From the NCBI GenBank assembly GCA_026003835.1, contig BPHZ01000005.1, positions 1 to 64,000 on the forward strand: a DNA stretch of 64,000 nucleotides. The letters run 5' to 3'. Positions 31,075 to 39,236 of the stretch are shown here, one piece after another; the stretch's first letter is position 1, and each line of letters opens with the position of its first letter. The notes below the pieces were generated by a model, which was not told where the DNA came from, did no database searches, and saw only the letters and a list, made by a program, of their open reading frames with translations. The position numbers and the translations under genes are program-made. Source of the stretch: Herpetosiphonaceae bacterium (lineage in GTDB: Bacteria > Chloroflexota > Chloroflexia > Chloroflexales > Herpetosiphonaceae).

Positions 31075-31102
31075 GCACCTCAACATGAGGTGCCCGTATT
31101 TT
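31075..31102 (+). terminator. Terminator of the chemosensory/switch cluster
   Basis: GCACCTCA (31075-31082) and TGAGGTGC (31086-31093) pair perfectly around ACA, followed by CCGTATTTTTTAG. A textbook intrinsic terminator 44 bases after the STAS stop. Confidence 0.9.
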
Positions 31103-31227
31103 TTAGTGTTCCTGATATCCATTTGAGTAGAGACTATGGTATGATGATCAGTCGTGGTAAAACGCTGCTTGTCATAACAGTGTGACTCATTGGTTACAGC
31201 GTATAGCTTTCACGGAGAGGAATCGAT

Positions 31228-32151
31228 TTGAGTCGACAACGAGCCGATCTGACCCTGGTGCTGATCGCTATGATCTGGGGTTTAACCTTTCCCCTTGTCC
31301 ATGGCGTGACTCAGAGCTACCCTCCCCTTTCGCTGATCGCTCTGCGCTTCTGCCTGGCGCTGCTGGGGATGGCGCCGCTCGTGCTGCGGGCGCAGAGTCC
31401 GCGGCCGCTTGGCCGGCGTGGCTGGCTGGTGGCCCTGGCGCTCGGTGGCTCACTCTATGCCGGCTTTATCACGCAGACGCTGGGTTTGCAGCAGACGACT
31501 GCCGCCCGCGGCGGGTTTATCACTGGTCTGAACGTGGTGATCGTGCCGTTTCTGGCGCTGCTGATCCTGCGGCAGCGGCCGCCTATGCGCGCGTTGATTG
31601 GCCTGGCGTTTGCCTTGAGCGGCATGATCGTTCTGGCGCTCGACGCCGAGGGCGGGTTGAGCCTGGGCGGGCTGAACCGCGGCGACCTGCTGGTGCTGGC
31701 GTGCGCGTTCGCCTTTGCGCTGCACATTGTGCTGGTCTCCTGGCTTCCCGGCGATCTGCCGGCGATTCAGTTGAACGCCGCCCAGCTGGCGGTGGTCGCG
31801 CTGCTGGCGAGCGTGACCGCGCTGGCGGTCGATGGGCTTGCGCTGCCATCGCTGGCGGTGTGGGGCGCCGCCGCCTTTCTGGGCCTGGTTGCAACGGCGC
31901 TGGTCTTTGCGCTGCAGCTGGCAGTGCAGCGCCACACCACGCCGACCCATACCGCGCTGATTTTTGCCCTGGAGCCGGTCTTTGCCGCGGTCTTTGCGGT
32001 TATCCTTGGCGGCGAGGTGCTGCGGCTGGTAACCATCGCCGGCGGTGGGCTGATGCTGCTGGGGGTATTGATCGCCGAGGCGCCCCCAGGACGACGCGTG
32101 CGCCAGGCGGCAGGCGCGCGCAAGCGTAGGCTGGGTCGGCAGGATGCCTGA
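31228..32151 (+). CDS. DMT-superfamily (EamA) transporter
   Basis: 307 residues with ten membrane segments in two EamA halves. It opens LTLVLIAMIWGLTFPLVHGV; GFITGLNVVIVPFLALLIL and ALIFALEPVFAAVFAVIL are the typical signatures of each half. It probably exports or imports a small metabolite; substrate unknown. The TTG start at 31228 is supported by GGAGAGG at 31215-31220. The tail is basic. Confidence 0.88.
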   Translation: MSRQRADLTLVLIAMIWGLTFPLVHGVTQSYPPLSLIALRFCLALLGMAPLVLRAQSPRPLGRRGWLVALALGGSLYAGFITQTLGLQQTTAARGGFITGLNVVIVPFLALLILRQRPPMRALIGLAFALSGMIVLALDAEGGLSLGGLNRGDLLVLACAFAFALHIVLVSWLPGDLPAIQLNAAQLAVVALLASVTALAVDGLALPSLAVWGAAAFLGLVATALVFALQLAVQRHTTPTHTALIFALEPVFAAVFAVILGGEVLRLVTIAGGGLMLLGVLIAEAPPGRRVRQAAGARKRRLGRQDA

Positions 32152-32262
32152 GGCGGTTCTCTGTCAACTGAACCGATGCTGGAAACGCCGGGCGCCGACA
32201 ATCCACGGTTGTATCATCAACCAAAGCGGCAGCGTTGGCAGTAGGACGTAGAAGTAGAATAA

Positions 32263-32295
32263 GCCCGGTGGGGATGACGATACTCCCCGCCGGGC
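32263..32295. terminator. Hairpin between two convergent genes
   Basis: GCCCGGTGGGGA (32263-32274) pairs with TCCCCGCCGGGC (32284-32295), 12 bp with one G-U pair and a 9-base loop. On the minus strand TTATTCTACTT follows. It lies between the DMT gene (plus) and the TPR/membrane gene (minus). Confidence 0.6.
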
Positions 32296-32342
32296 CTGTC
32301 ATACTCAACAACTATCCCCCGGCTCCGCTCGCACAAACGCTG

Positions 32343-33263
32343 CTACTCAATAGGCCCGTGCTTGCTGACATAGATGGCGTACCCGCCCATCAGCAGCCCC
32401 AACAGCAACGCCCCACCGCCCACGACAGCATTGAACAGGATGTTGCCGTCGCTGGTCCAGATATCGCCCTCGGCCAGGTGGGGCCTCTGGCTGGTCTCAA
32501 TGAAGGCGAGCCGAATAGGGTCGCCGATGTTCATGCGCACCCACTGGTCATACTCGACGTTGAGGCGATGGTTGCCGGGCGTGCGGATATTGTCGTTTGT
32601 CCAGCTAACCCAGTAGGTTGCGCTTCCGCGCCTGCCGAAACCCTCCCATTTCTGCGTAACGCGGTGTGTTTTTATCTGCCGCCCCTCGATCCAGCCGCGC
32701 AACTGTGCCTGCTGATACAACTGGAAGCCCATAAACAGCGCCAGCGCCAGCAGGAGCGTCATGGCACCCAGCGCCTTGAGCGTTGCGGTGCGGCGGGCGG
32801 CCTGCGCCTGGCGCAGCCGGTACCGCGCCAGGGCTTCATGATGATCGTCGTACAGGGTAGAGGCTGCGAGCGGCATCCCAGGCCCGGTGTTGGGGTTGCC
32901 TGACGCAGAGGATGGCAGGTGAGTAGATGCGGCGCTGGCATGCTGAGGCGCGGACACAGGCGCAGCGGCGGGAGCCAGAGCAGTCATAGCCGACGGTGTG
33001 GGTGCGGGCGCGAGGCCCATACTGGCCAGGCCGCGTCTGGCGGCTTCGTTTTGAGGATCGATCTCCAGCACCTTATGCAGGCAGAAGCGGCGCTCCTCGT
33101 CGGTGTCGGCGACGCTCGCCAGCCAGATCCAGGCATACTCGTCCTGGGGATTGAGCTCAAGCGACTGGATGAGCAGTTCCTGGCCATTGGCGCGGTCGCC
33201 ATTGCGGATCAGGGCGATACCCTGGTTGCGTAGTTCCCTGGCACGAGCAGACGAATTGACCAT
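32343..33263 (-). CDS. TPR-containing membrane protein
   Basis: 306 residues. Residues 5-85 hold two TPR-like units (RELRNQGIALIRNGDRANGQ, AWIWLASVADTDEERRFCL) of the kind seen in Chloroflexota proteins. An Ala/Pro/Ser linker follows. A membrane segment lies at about 165-185, then a beta-rich external part of about 85 residues (WVSWTNDN ... WVRMNIGDPIRLAFI, DUF3592-like). A second membrane segment near the C-terminus is GALLLGLLMGGYAIYV. ATG 33263 follows AAGGAG. Function unknown. Confidence 0.7.
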   Translation of the reverse strand: MVNSSARARELRNQGIALIRNGDRANGQELLIQSLELNPQDEYAWIWLASVADTDEERRFCLHKVLEIDPQNEAARRGLASMGLAPAPTPSAMTALAPAAAPVSAPQHASAASTHLPSSASGNPNTGPGMPLAASTLYDDHHEALARYRLRQAQAARRTATLKALGAMTLLLALALFMGFQLYQQAQLRGWIEGRQIKTHRVTQKWEGFGRRGSATYWVSWTNDNIRTPGNHRLNVEYDQWVRMNIGDPIRLAFIETSQRPHLAEGDIWTSDGNILFNAVVGGGALLLGLLMGGYAIYVSKHGPIE

Positions 33264-33889
33264 ACCACCAGCTCCTTGGTGAGGATCAGAGATGTGCGAT
33301 AGGGTGAGTCCTGATCTTTCATCGATGGTGCTAGCGAAACCGTGCCTGCTTTGCTGTGTCGGCCATCACCAAACCTCGCCTGCGGGCGACCCGCGTACCT
33401 CCGGTCTGGCGAATCATTGCGGTGGTCACGCGCCCTGGTGCATCGGTCGCCAGCCACTGCGCCTATCTCTCGAGCAACGCTTGATCCACGCCCATCACGT
33501 TCATCTTTCGCTAGCACCCTATTGTGAGCAAAGAGTGCAAGGACGCCGTCACCATTTTGTTGCGATGTTTCGCTAGTTTCTTCGCGCCTCACCACGCGTG
33601 CGTTGAAGGAAGCGTATAGCAGACACGGATCTGTCGCCATAAATTCGGTTAGCGGTGGGCGTAGTCCTCATGCCTTCGCCACCCCATCCTGAAAGACGCT
33701 GGTCTTGCACTTTTCCTGCAGCGCTGATCGAAGCGGTGGCCGCCTACTGGACGCATGCCCCCTCCACCGTCCTTACTTCAGGAGGTCTGAGCGATTACCT
33801 CATAGTCATAGAAGCGCCCTAATCTTCGAGCGAGCTATGAGCGTAGTAGCCCTAAGTTCTCAGGTAGGGACAACAAAAACTCGACTCGC
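33264..33889. other. Gene-poor stretch with inverted repeats
   Basis: No convincing gene. A perfect 13-base inverted repeat is present: GGTGCTAGCGAAA at 33327-33339 and TTTCGCTAGCACC at 33506-33518. A third related arm, GTTTCGCTAG, lies at 33567-33576. The G+C content starts to fall toward the right, marking the edge of the accessory island. Confidence 0.5.
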
Positions 33890-34044
33890 TCACTGGGTCC
33901 TGTTTTTTTGCTCTTCATCTCGAGCTAATTCATTGATATATTGCACGAACAGTTCGCGCTCTTCCTTTTTATGGCTTGTGCAGCATCAGCTTCGGTGGGA
34001 ACCTCCCAGCGACCGGTAAGGTCATGCAGCGAGCATAGGGACAC
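33890..34044 (-). pseudogene. Remnant of a small gene
   Basis: Read on the minus strand, LHDLTGRWEVPTEADAAQAI continues in a second frame as KKEERELFVQYINELARDEE to a TGA at 33890-33892. One base change at the A-run is enough to join the two. The sequence looks protein-like and lies in line with the broken genes to its right. Family unknown. Confidence 0.4.
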
Positions 34045-34101
34045 TCATCATCCGTTCACACAGACTTATCGGCCGCACATACCTTCTGTACGGTGGTCAA
34101 A

Positions 34102-34371
34102 TCATCCAGAAATAATTATACAGAGGCCGATGTATGATTGCAAACTAGCCTGTAGCATTCTTAGGCATCTTTCGTACAACTCTTCAACTGGAATATCCCC
34201 TAACTGTTGCTCATGATTCATTTCTATAATCCTGTTTTCATCGACATACTCGATTAATAAATTTCGAAAAAAGTTCTCTGATTCTATGGAAGAAGAAGGA
34301 TCGATACCTTACGGTTCACATACTCTCAGTAGAAAGAAGTAAGTGTCTAGATTATCAAAATCTGAGTACAT
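34102..34371 (-). pseudogene. Small gene with an internal TAA, possible immunity protein
   Basis: From ATG 34371 the frame reads MYSDFDNLDTYFFLLRVCEP, then TAA (34309-34311). It continues in the same frame as GIDPSSSIESENFFRNLLIE and on through EELYERCLRMLQ to TGA 34102-34104. Ninety codons in one frame with a single nonsense codon suggests a recently lost gene. A GAGG precedes the ATG. The ATG directly follows the stop of another small remnant (TAGATG). Placement downstream of a Hint cassette fits an immunity gene, but the family is not recognised. Confidence 0.5.
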
Positions 34372-34608
34372 CTATTTAAACCTCACGAAGTCATAATTGA
34401 GTCGTCGATATGGATCTATCTGCGCATGTTCCCAAGGCCATACCTCCATAAGATTGTTCTGAGCATGAGGGTTTGGTCCGACACGACCTCCTATGTGATG
34501 TAATTCCTTATAAACTAGTAAGAATAACACTATCTATTAGATTTTCGTCGTTTATTTTATGAATGAGCGTCTTTTTTTTGATATCCTCGACAGTTGGTGC
34601 AATTTACC
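34372..34608 (-). pseudogene. Remnant carrying a His-rich HNH-like C-terminus
   Basis: Two frames on the minus strand combine. The first is IAPTVEDIKKKTLIHKINDE onward (34508-34603). The second is VYKELHHIGGRVGPNPHAQN, continuing VWPWEHAQIDPYRR to TAG 34372-34374. They join if one base is restored near 34510. The ELHHIGG...NL...H pattern resembles HNH/LHH-type nuclease toxins, but could equally be another family. A run of eight A lies inside it. AT-rich compared with its surroundings. Confidence 0.4.
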
Positions 34609-35570
34609 TTAGAGGTTAGCTATGTCCGTTGTCAAAATAGATTTTAGTATGAAGATAATGGGATCTGATGAGCTGCAGACGGATCTGCCACGAACACTTC
34701 CTCCATCAAATAACCTTTGAAAACCTGGACTAGCATTTCTAAGTCCTGTTGCTGATGCGGCGCAATTATGCACCAACCAACGCCCATCCCCCACATAGAA
34801 GGTATGGGCCTGGGCCACAGTTAGATTGTACATCACCTGCGGGCTGCGCGACAACCTCGAGGAATCCGACCGTCCCGGTGGTTCCATCCGCCCGGCGCAC
34901 CTCGTCGCCGGCGCGTAGCTCGCCCGCCTCGACCCAGCCCCGCTCCAGAGCGTAGAAGGGGTGCTCGGGCGTGGTCGCGATTAGCTCGCCGTCGATCGTC
35001 AGCTCGACGACCACCGGGTCCGCGTGGACCATCACGGCGGTGACGGTGTAGTAGCCCGTCTCGCCCGTCGCCTCGTTGTAGGCCAGGACGAGGTCGCCCT
35101 CCTCGACCTCGGCAATCGGCACTGGCCCGTCGCCGGTGACGACACGCGTATCGGCGCTGAAGCTGTTGCCGCGCAGACAGCTACGGAACGCGGCGGCGAG
35201 CGTATCGCTCCAGCTGCGGCTCGGCGCAGCGTCAGAGTCTGCGGCTCGGGTGGCCCGCGCACGGATGGCGGCCGCGGTGCCGGCGAGGCGGTCGGTGACC
35301 CCGCCCAAGAGCGATGGTCCATCGAGCGCGGCGCGGATCTGGCGCGCCAGTGCCGGCGGGAGGCCGCGCAGGTTCGCGCAGGCCGCTGCGGAACAGGTTG
35401 CTGATCGCGGCCCGGCTGAGCCCCGCTCCGCCCTTGCTCCCGGCGACGAGGTCGATCATCGACATCTCGATGCCCGCCACGCCTCTCCCGATCAGGTCAG
35501 GGTCGTCACACAGGATGCCGAGATAGAGCTGCTGGAAGGGCTCGGTGAGCGACGTCGACGGCCACGACAA
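34609..35570 (-). pseudogene. RHS-type protein fragment with Hint domain, truncated toxin tip
   Basis: Three frames on the minus strand together give an RHS-protein C-terminus. LIGRGVAGIEMSMIDLVAGS leads, after a shift near 35375, into VTDRLAGTAAAIRARA. A Hint (Hedgehog/intein) domain follows: NSFSADTRVVTGDGPVPIAE, then LIATTPEHPFYALERGWVEA. After another shift near 34850 it closes with MYNLTVAQAHTFYVGDGRWL and VHNC. After VHNC only about 20 toxin residues (FQRLFDGGSVRGRSV) remain before unrelated sequence. Hint domains in polymorphic toxins release the C-terminal toxin. The N-terminal RHS shell is missing, so this is a displaced tip cassette. Confidence 0.75.
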
Positions 35571-35589
35571 GCAGTGTCCCGCGAATCAA

Positions 35590-35620
35590 GAAGCCGCCCT
35601 TCGCACTGAAGGACGGCTTC
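35590..35620. other. Hairpin next to the IS-like repeat
   Basis: GAAGCCGCCCTTC and GAAGGACGGCTTC pair over 13 bases (one mismatch) around GCACT. A related hairpin (GAGGAAGCCGGCCT ... CTTCCTC) lies at 36583-36620 next to the second repeat, so it probably belongs to the mobile element ends. Confidence 0.45.
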
Positions 35621-35640
35621 CTCGTTCGCGCCTCGCCGGG

Positions 35641-36665
35641 TGTTGGTTCTCATAGAGTTTGAGCCGACCCTGCGCCCGGAGCACCGCTTATTCTCACAGA
35701 TCGTCGGACGCTATTCTCACAGAGTTTGAGCCGAACCGGACGGATTCTCACAGAAATTGAGGCAAATTATACTCCTGGAAGTTGGTGCGTTGCATGCCGC
35801 TGCGGCCGCAAGCGTCGGCGACGTTGCCGAGCGGCTGGGCGAGCTCGAGGACCGAGAGGCGCGCACGGGCGAGCTTGGTGGCCCGGTCCTGTCTGGTCGG
35901 TCCGTCGCTACTTGGCTGACCCGGAATCGCACCCTGCTCTCGCTGACGCCGAACACAAACATTTAACGCCATCCGTCAGCGAGGGAAGGCTAGAGTACAC
36001 GGAAGGGCCACTACTGTGCCTCCGTTAGCTGGCGACGAAACATATCCCAATCCTCAATCTCCTCAGCCCATTCCGGACAGAGGCCGTCGAAATGGGATAG
36101 CAAACGTTCGCATTGACCGCGACAGAAGATAAAGTAACCGGCACGATAGCGGCGACCGGGAGGGGCACCGCTGAGGGGAGGAAGATGCTTGACGATTGAA
36201 TAGGATAACGCGCCAGCGCAGAACGGGCATCGCAATTCTCGCAATACCTGAAGATCGCCCGCAACGAAGGCATCTTCTATTTGATCGATTCGGTTGACCA
36301 CTATTGTACCCCCCAGCGATCAGCGTACCGGCGCGTATTCACGCGCGCGCTGCTCTATACCTGACATAGTGCCTTGACGCGGATCAGCCCGACCGGGCGC
36401 CTATCGACCACGCCCTGCAACGGCTCAATTCGGGGTATGAAGCGATAAGCAGGCTCGAAACAGTGTTGTACCGCTATCCGCGGAGGGCTCGGCGCGTAGC
36501 ACGAATGATAACGGCGCTCTACAATGACGGTTCCGCCGCGTTTGGAGCGTAACGGCTTCCGGCGCACGTCTGGGCGTACGAACGAGGAAGCCGGCCTCCG
36601 CTATGAAGGTCGACTTCCTCAGTTTTCTCACCCGGAGCCCGGCTCAATTTCAATGAGAAACAACA
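35641..36665. mobile_element. Putative 1,025-bp IS21-like non-autonomous element or IS remnant
   Basis: The left end TGTTGGTTCTCATAGAGTTT (35641) and the right end, read on the minus strand from 36665 as TGTTGTTTCTCATTGAAATT, match at 22 of 27 positions. The left 123 bp contain four TTCTCA[C/T]AGA repeats (35647, 35691, 35714, 35745), like the multiple terminal repeats of IS21-family elements. No transposase is inside. The only good gene inside is the 96-residue minus-strand ORF at 36011-36301. No clear target duplication flanks it (CCGGG left, CTAAC right). Confidence 0.5.
36011..36301 (-). CDS. Small Cys-containing protein, possible passenger or immunity gene
   Basis: A 96-residue protein from GTG 36301 with a G-rich ribosome site (GGGGGG, 6-11 bases upstream). 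It opens with a helix (IDQIEDAFVAGDLQVLREL), then CPFC, a beta segment GRRYRAGYFIFCRGQCERLL and a final acidic helix (PEWAEEIEDWDMFRRQL). Four cysteines as CPFC and C-x3-C could bind zinc. It is intact, unlike its neighbours, and sits inside the IS21-like element, so it may be mobile cargo. Family not recognised. Confidence 0.5.
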   Translation of the reverse strand: MVNRIDQIEDAFVAGDLQVLRELRCPFCAGALSYSIVKHLPPLSGAPPGRRYRAGYFIFCRGQCERLLSHFDGLCPEWAEEIEDWDMFRRQLTEAQ

Positions 36666-36670
36666 CTAAC
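36302..36670. other. Non-coding stretch inside the element
   Basis: No supported gene. It contains the GAGGAAG...CTTCCTC hairpin (36583-36620) and the right inverted end (36639-36665), then the 5-bp CTAAC before the second 123-bp repeat. Confidence 0.4.
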
Positions 36671-36793
36671 TGTTGGTTCTCATAGAGTTTGAGCCGACCC
36701 TGCGCCTGGAGCACCGCTAATTCTCACAGACTGTCGGATGCTATTCTCACAGAGTTTGCGCCGAACCGGACGGATTCTCACAGAAATTGAGGC
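36671..36793 (+). repeat. Second copy of the 123-bp IS21-like end
   Basis: Over 123 bp it differs from 35641-35763 at only a handful of positions. It has the same four TTCTCA[C/T]AGA units (36677, 36721, 36744, 36775). It starts 5 bp after the inverted right end at 36665. No matching right end is found further right, so this copy is a solo end. Confidence 0.7.
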
Positions 36794-36906
36794 GAGCCCG
36801 ACGAAGGTCCTCGGACGATTTGCTCCCAGTAGAAAACGCGGTGATCGGGCCGAGCGGACACCCCTGACTCTCCCTCGCCGCCACTACTTCCCATCTCAGG
36901 CGATGC

Positions 36907-37380
36907 TCAAGATGCCGTCTGTGCGTCTCGACATATAATCTCGTGCCAGGTTCGTTGCGGGTTCGATTGCACCTCGCTGTTTGAGCGAATAAGGAACTCG
37001 ACCATGTCTGCAACAGTCGGCCGAAACACCCAGCAGGTAGGTGAGCCAGGGACGCGCACGGACATCGAGATACTGAAGTCGTTGTCGACACCGCACGCGC
37101 CGGTAGAGCTTCCGGAGGTGTCCTGGAGAACGACTGAGAGTCCATAATTTTCGAGCCGAGCGATGAGCCCAGCTTGTTGCAAGATGCCGACTGCCTCTTG
37201 CCACGTGTGATCGGATGATCCGCTCATATCAATGCCTCTGATCTGATAACTCGGTCCCATGATTCGAACGAGGAAAGACAGCGCTCCTTCTCGTTCAGGC
37301 GATGAGCCCAACACTCTGACGAAATTTCGCTCCGAACCAAAAGAGGTTGGCGAAAATTCGAGGCCTCCCGATGTTATCAA
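36907..37380 (-). CDS. Candidate immunity protein of the DUF3990-like toxin
   Basis: Up to 157 residues from TTG 37380, which overlaps the toxin stop as TTGA; a shorter start, ATG 37227 behind AGAGG, gives 106 residues (MSGSSDHTWQEAVGILQQAG). The short form starts with an amphipathic helix, then alternating strands (LSVVLQDT, FSISMSVRV) and ends with VADMVEFLIR. The position directly downstream of the toxin tip on the same strand is the standard place for an immunity gene. No family recognised; the role is inferred from position. Confidence 0.5.
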   Translation of the reverse strand: MITSGGLEFSPTSFGSERNFVRVLGSSPEREGALSFLVRIMGPSYQIRGIDMSGSSDHTWQEAVGILQQAGLIARLENYGLSVVLQDTSGSSTGACGVDNDFSISMSVRVPGSPTCWVFRPTVADMVEFLIRSNSEVQSNPQRTWHEIICRDAQTAS

Positions 37381-38708
37381 CGTATGTAGCGCATAAACAG
37401 TTCGACGGCATCTCGAGTGAAGATCGCGAACTGGTGTCCCTTAGCTCGAGGCGGCTCGAGTCCGGCAAGCACCTGCCTCGGATTCGCGAGCATCGGCCCT
37501 TCAACGTAGTAAGACTATGGTAAAGAGTTCCACTACGGCCTGCGACTACCCATTCCGCCCACTCCTCAGTCGCTGCTGTAAATACTTTACCATTAAGCCT
37601 GGCTAACTCGCTAGTCGGGATATGAAACTCGAGAATCGCAGGAGAGGTACCTCTCCGGGCGGCAAGGCGACTCGCCCATTCCTCCGCCTGCGCATAAAGC
37701 CTTGTAACGTAGAAGCCGCCTTGCCCGCTTGGATTGAAATCAAGATCCGGTCTGCTGCGCGAGAGATCGATCCCGCGTCGAATGGAGTCAACGACATCAC
37801 TAGTGGTTGCGTGATAGAACAGCTCTACACTTCCACAGTTGTGTACCAACCACTCGCCATCCCCGACGAAGAACGTATGAGCGATGGCGACAGTAAGATT
37901 GTACATCGTCGCCGGTCCGAGGACAATCTGAACAGCCTCGACGATTCCCAGCTCGCCATCGGCGTTCCGTACCCGCTCGCCGGGCAGCAGGTCGGCGGCC
38001 TCGACCCAGCCGCGCTCGAGGGTGTAGAAGGGATGCTCTGGCGTGGTCGCGATTAGCTCGCCGTCGATGGTGAGGTTGACGAGGAGTTGGTCCTCGTGGA
38101 CGAGCACGGCGGTGACGGTGTAGCTGCTGGTGGTGCCGGTGGCCTCGTGCCAGGCCAGTACTTGCTCGCCGACCTCGATATCGCTGATCGCCTCCGCGCC
38201 ATCCTCGGTGGCTACGGGTGTGTCGGCGCTGAAGCTGTTATTGCAGGTAGCTCCGGCGCTGCTGATGTCATCGCTGTAGCGCCCGGCATCAGCGACATCG
38301 TCGGCGCGACGCCCGGCGCCGTCCCCGCGCCGCCGGGCTCGGTGTAGCCGGTGATCGTCTCAAGGCGGCCCAGCAGATCGCAGGTAAAATCGCTCTGGTT
38401 GCCAACCTGGTCGCGCGTGCGGATGAGCTGGATGGTCTGCCTCTGGAAGGCTTGCAGGTCGACCACACCTTGCTGCCAGCCCTGATTGAGAGCGAGCCAT
38501 ACAACGTAGAGCGGCCAGTTGGCGTTATGGGCCTTCCAGCTGAGATAGTCGAAGCGCAGGCCCTGGGCCTGGGTGGGCACCACAAAGGGCGCTGAGCGTG
38601 CCCAGGCGTTTTCACTCTTCAGCAGCAGGTGCGATCCGCTGATGCTGGCGGGATCGTCCACCACCGTGGCTGCGTTCAGGCCATTGAAGCTGTAGCTGCC
38701 ATCCGGCT
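37377..38708 (-). pseudogene. RHS-type fragment with Hint domain and DUF3990-like ADP-ribosyltransferase toxin
   Basis: On the minus strand the fragment opens after a stop at 38706-38708 with DGSYSFNGLNAATVVDDPAS and VVWLALNQGW, the end of an RHS-protein region. After a shift near 38290 comes a complete Hint domain (CNNSFSADTPVATEDG, LIATTPEHPFYTLERGWVEA, HTFFVGDGEWLVHNC). The toxin follows: VELFYHATTSDVVDSIRRGI, GGFYVTRLYAQAEEWASRLA and HIPTSELARLNG fit the DUF3990 type of ART-like toxins. One base is missing near 37500. Restoring it gives YYVEGPMLANPRQVLAGL and KGHQFAIFTRDAVELFMRY to TGA 37377-37379, the expected family ending. It would modify a host target in a rival cell. Confidence 0.78.
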
Positions 38709-39236
38709 AAGTTACCGTTGCCTTAAGCGGCAATGTTTCACTATGTGCACCGCCAGACCGGGGGTCGGAGGTATCTCGGTCTCTTTCCCGCCTTGAAAGG
38801 CCATAGAATAGACCAACTCCGAAGCAGAAACCTGTTTTTAGCCGGTAGGCTCGCTATCGAATATGTACGACAAACATGTACGACAAAAGATCGAACGTGT
38901 GCGACAAAAAAATCGAACGCGTACGACAGACAAAGCGCATAAAGCCTGAGATACTGGAATAGCAGCCTCTCCAAAGGGCCGGTGCAACCATATCAGCGCC
39001 ATGGCGGCGTAGTTTGACGTCATGGATCGCACCCAGGCAACTGTGCTAGCGCTCCATCGTGGATTGGACGATTGAGCACCGGCGCAAATGACCTCCGCAA
39101 GATCACTCCCCTTGCCGTCATCGACGACAAGCTGGTTCCGAGTGTGTGCTTCGTCATCCCCTGGTGCCTGATCAATGTGACGATCTTCGATTCTGATGCA
39201 TTGTATTACCAGATCCATATTGATAAGGGGGCCATC
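38709..39236. other. Non-coding stretch between the Hint cassette and the RHS leader gene
   Basis: No supported gene. It contains the TnsB-like repeat array at 38857-38930. The ribosome site AAGGGGG of the following gene lies at its right end. Confidence 0.45.
38857..38930. repeat. Array of four YGTRCGACA repeats resembling a transposon end
   Basis: ATGTACGACAAA (38863-38874 and 38876-38887), GTGTGCGACAAA (38897-38908) and GCGTACGACAGA (38919-38930). Three of the four are preceded by TCGAA[C/T]. Read on the minus strand the array starts TGTCGTACGCGTTCGATTTT, with a 5'-TGTC tip and spaced internal copies. That is the layout of TnsB/TniA-type transposon ends. The element body would lie to the left; no partner end or transposase is seen. 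Confidence 0.5.

Noticed and set aside
35641..36793. The TTCTCAYAGA and YGTRCGACA repeats as a CRISPR array
   Set aside because: Units are 10-12 bp, unevenly spaced and few; there are no equal-length unique spacers and no cas genes.
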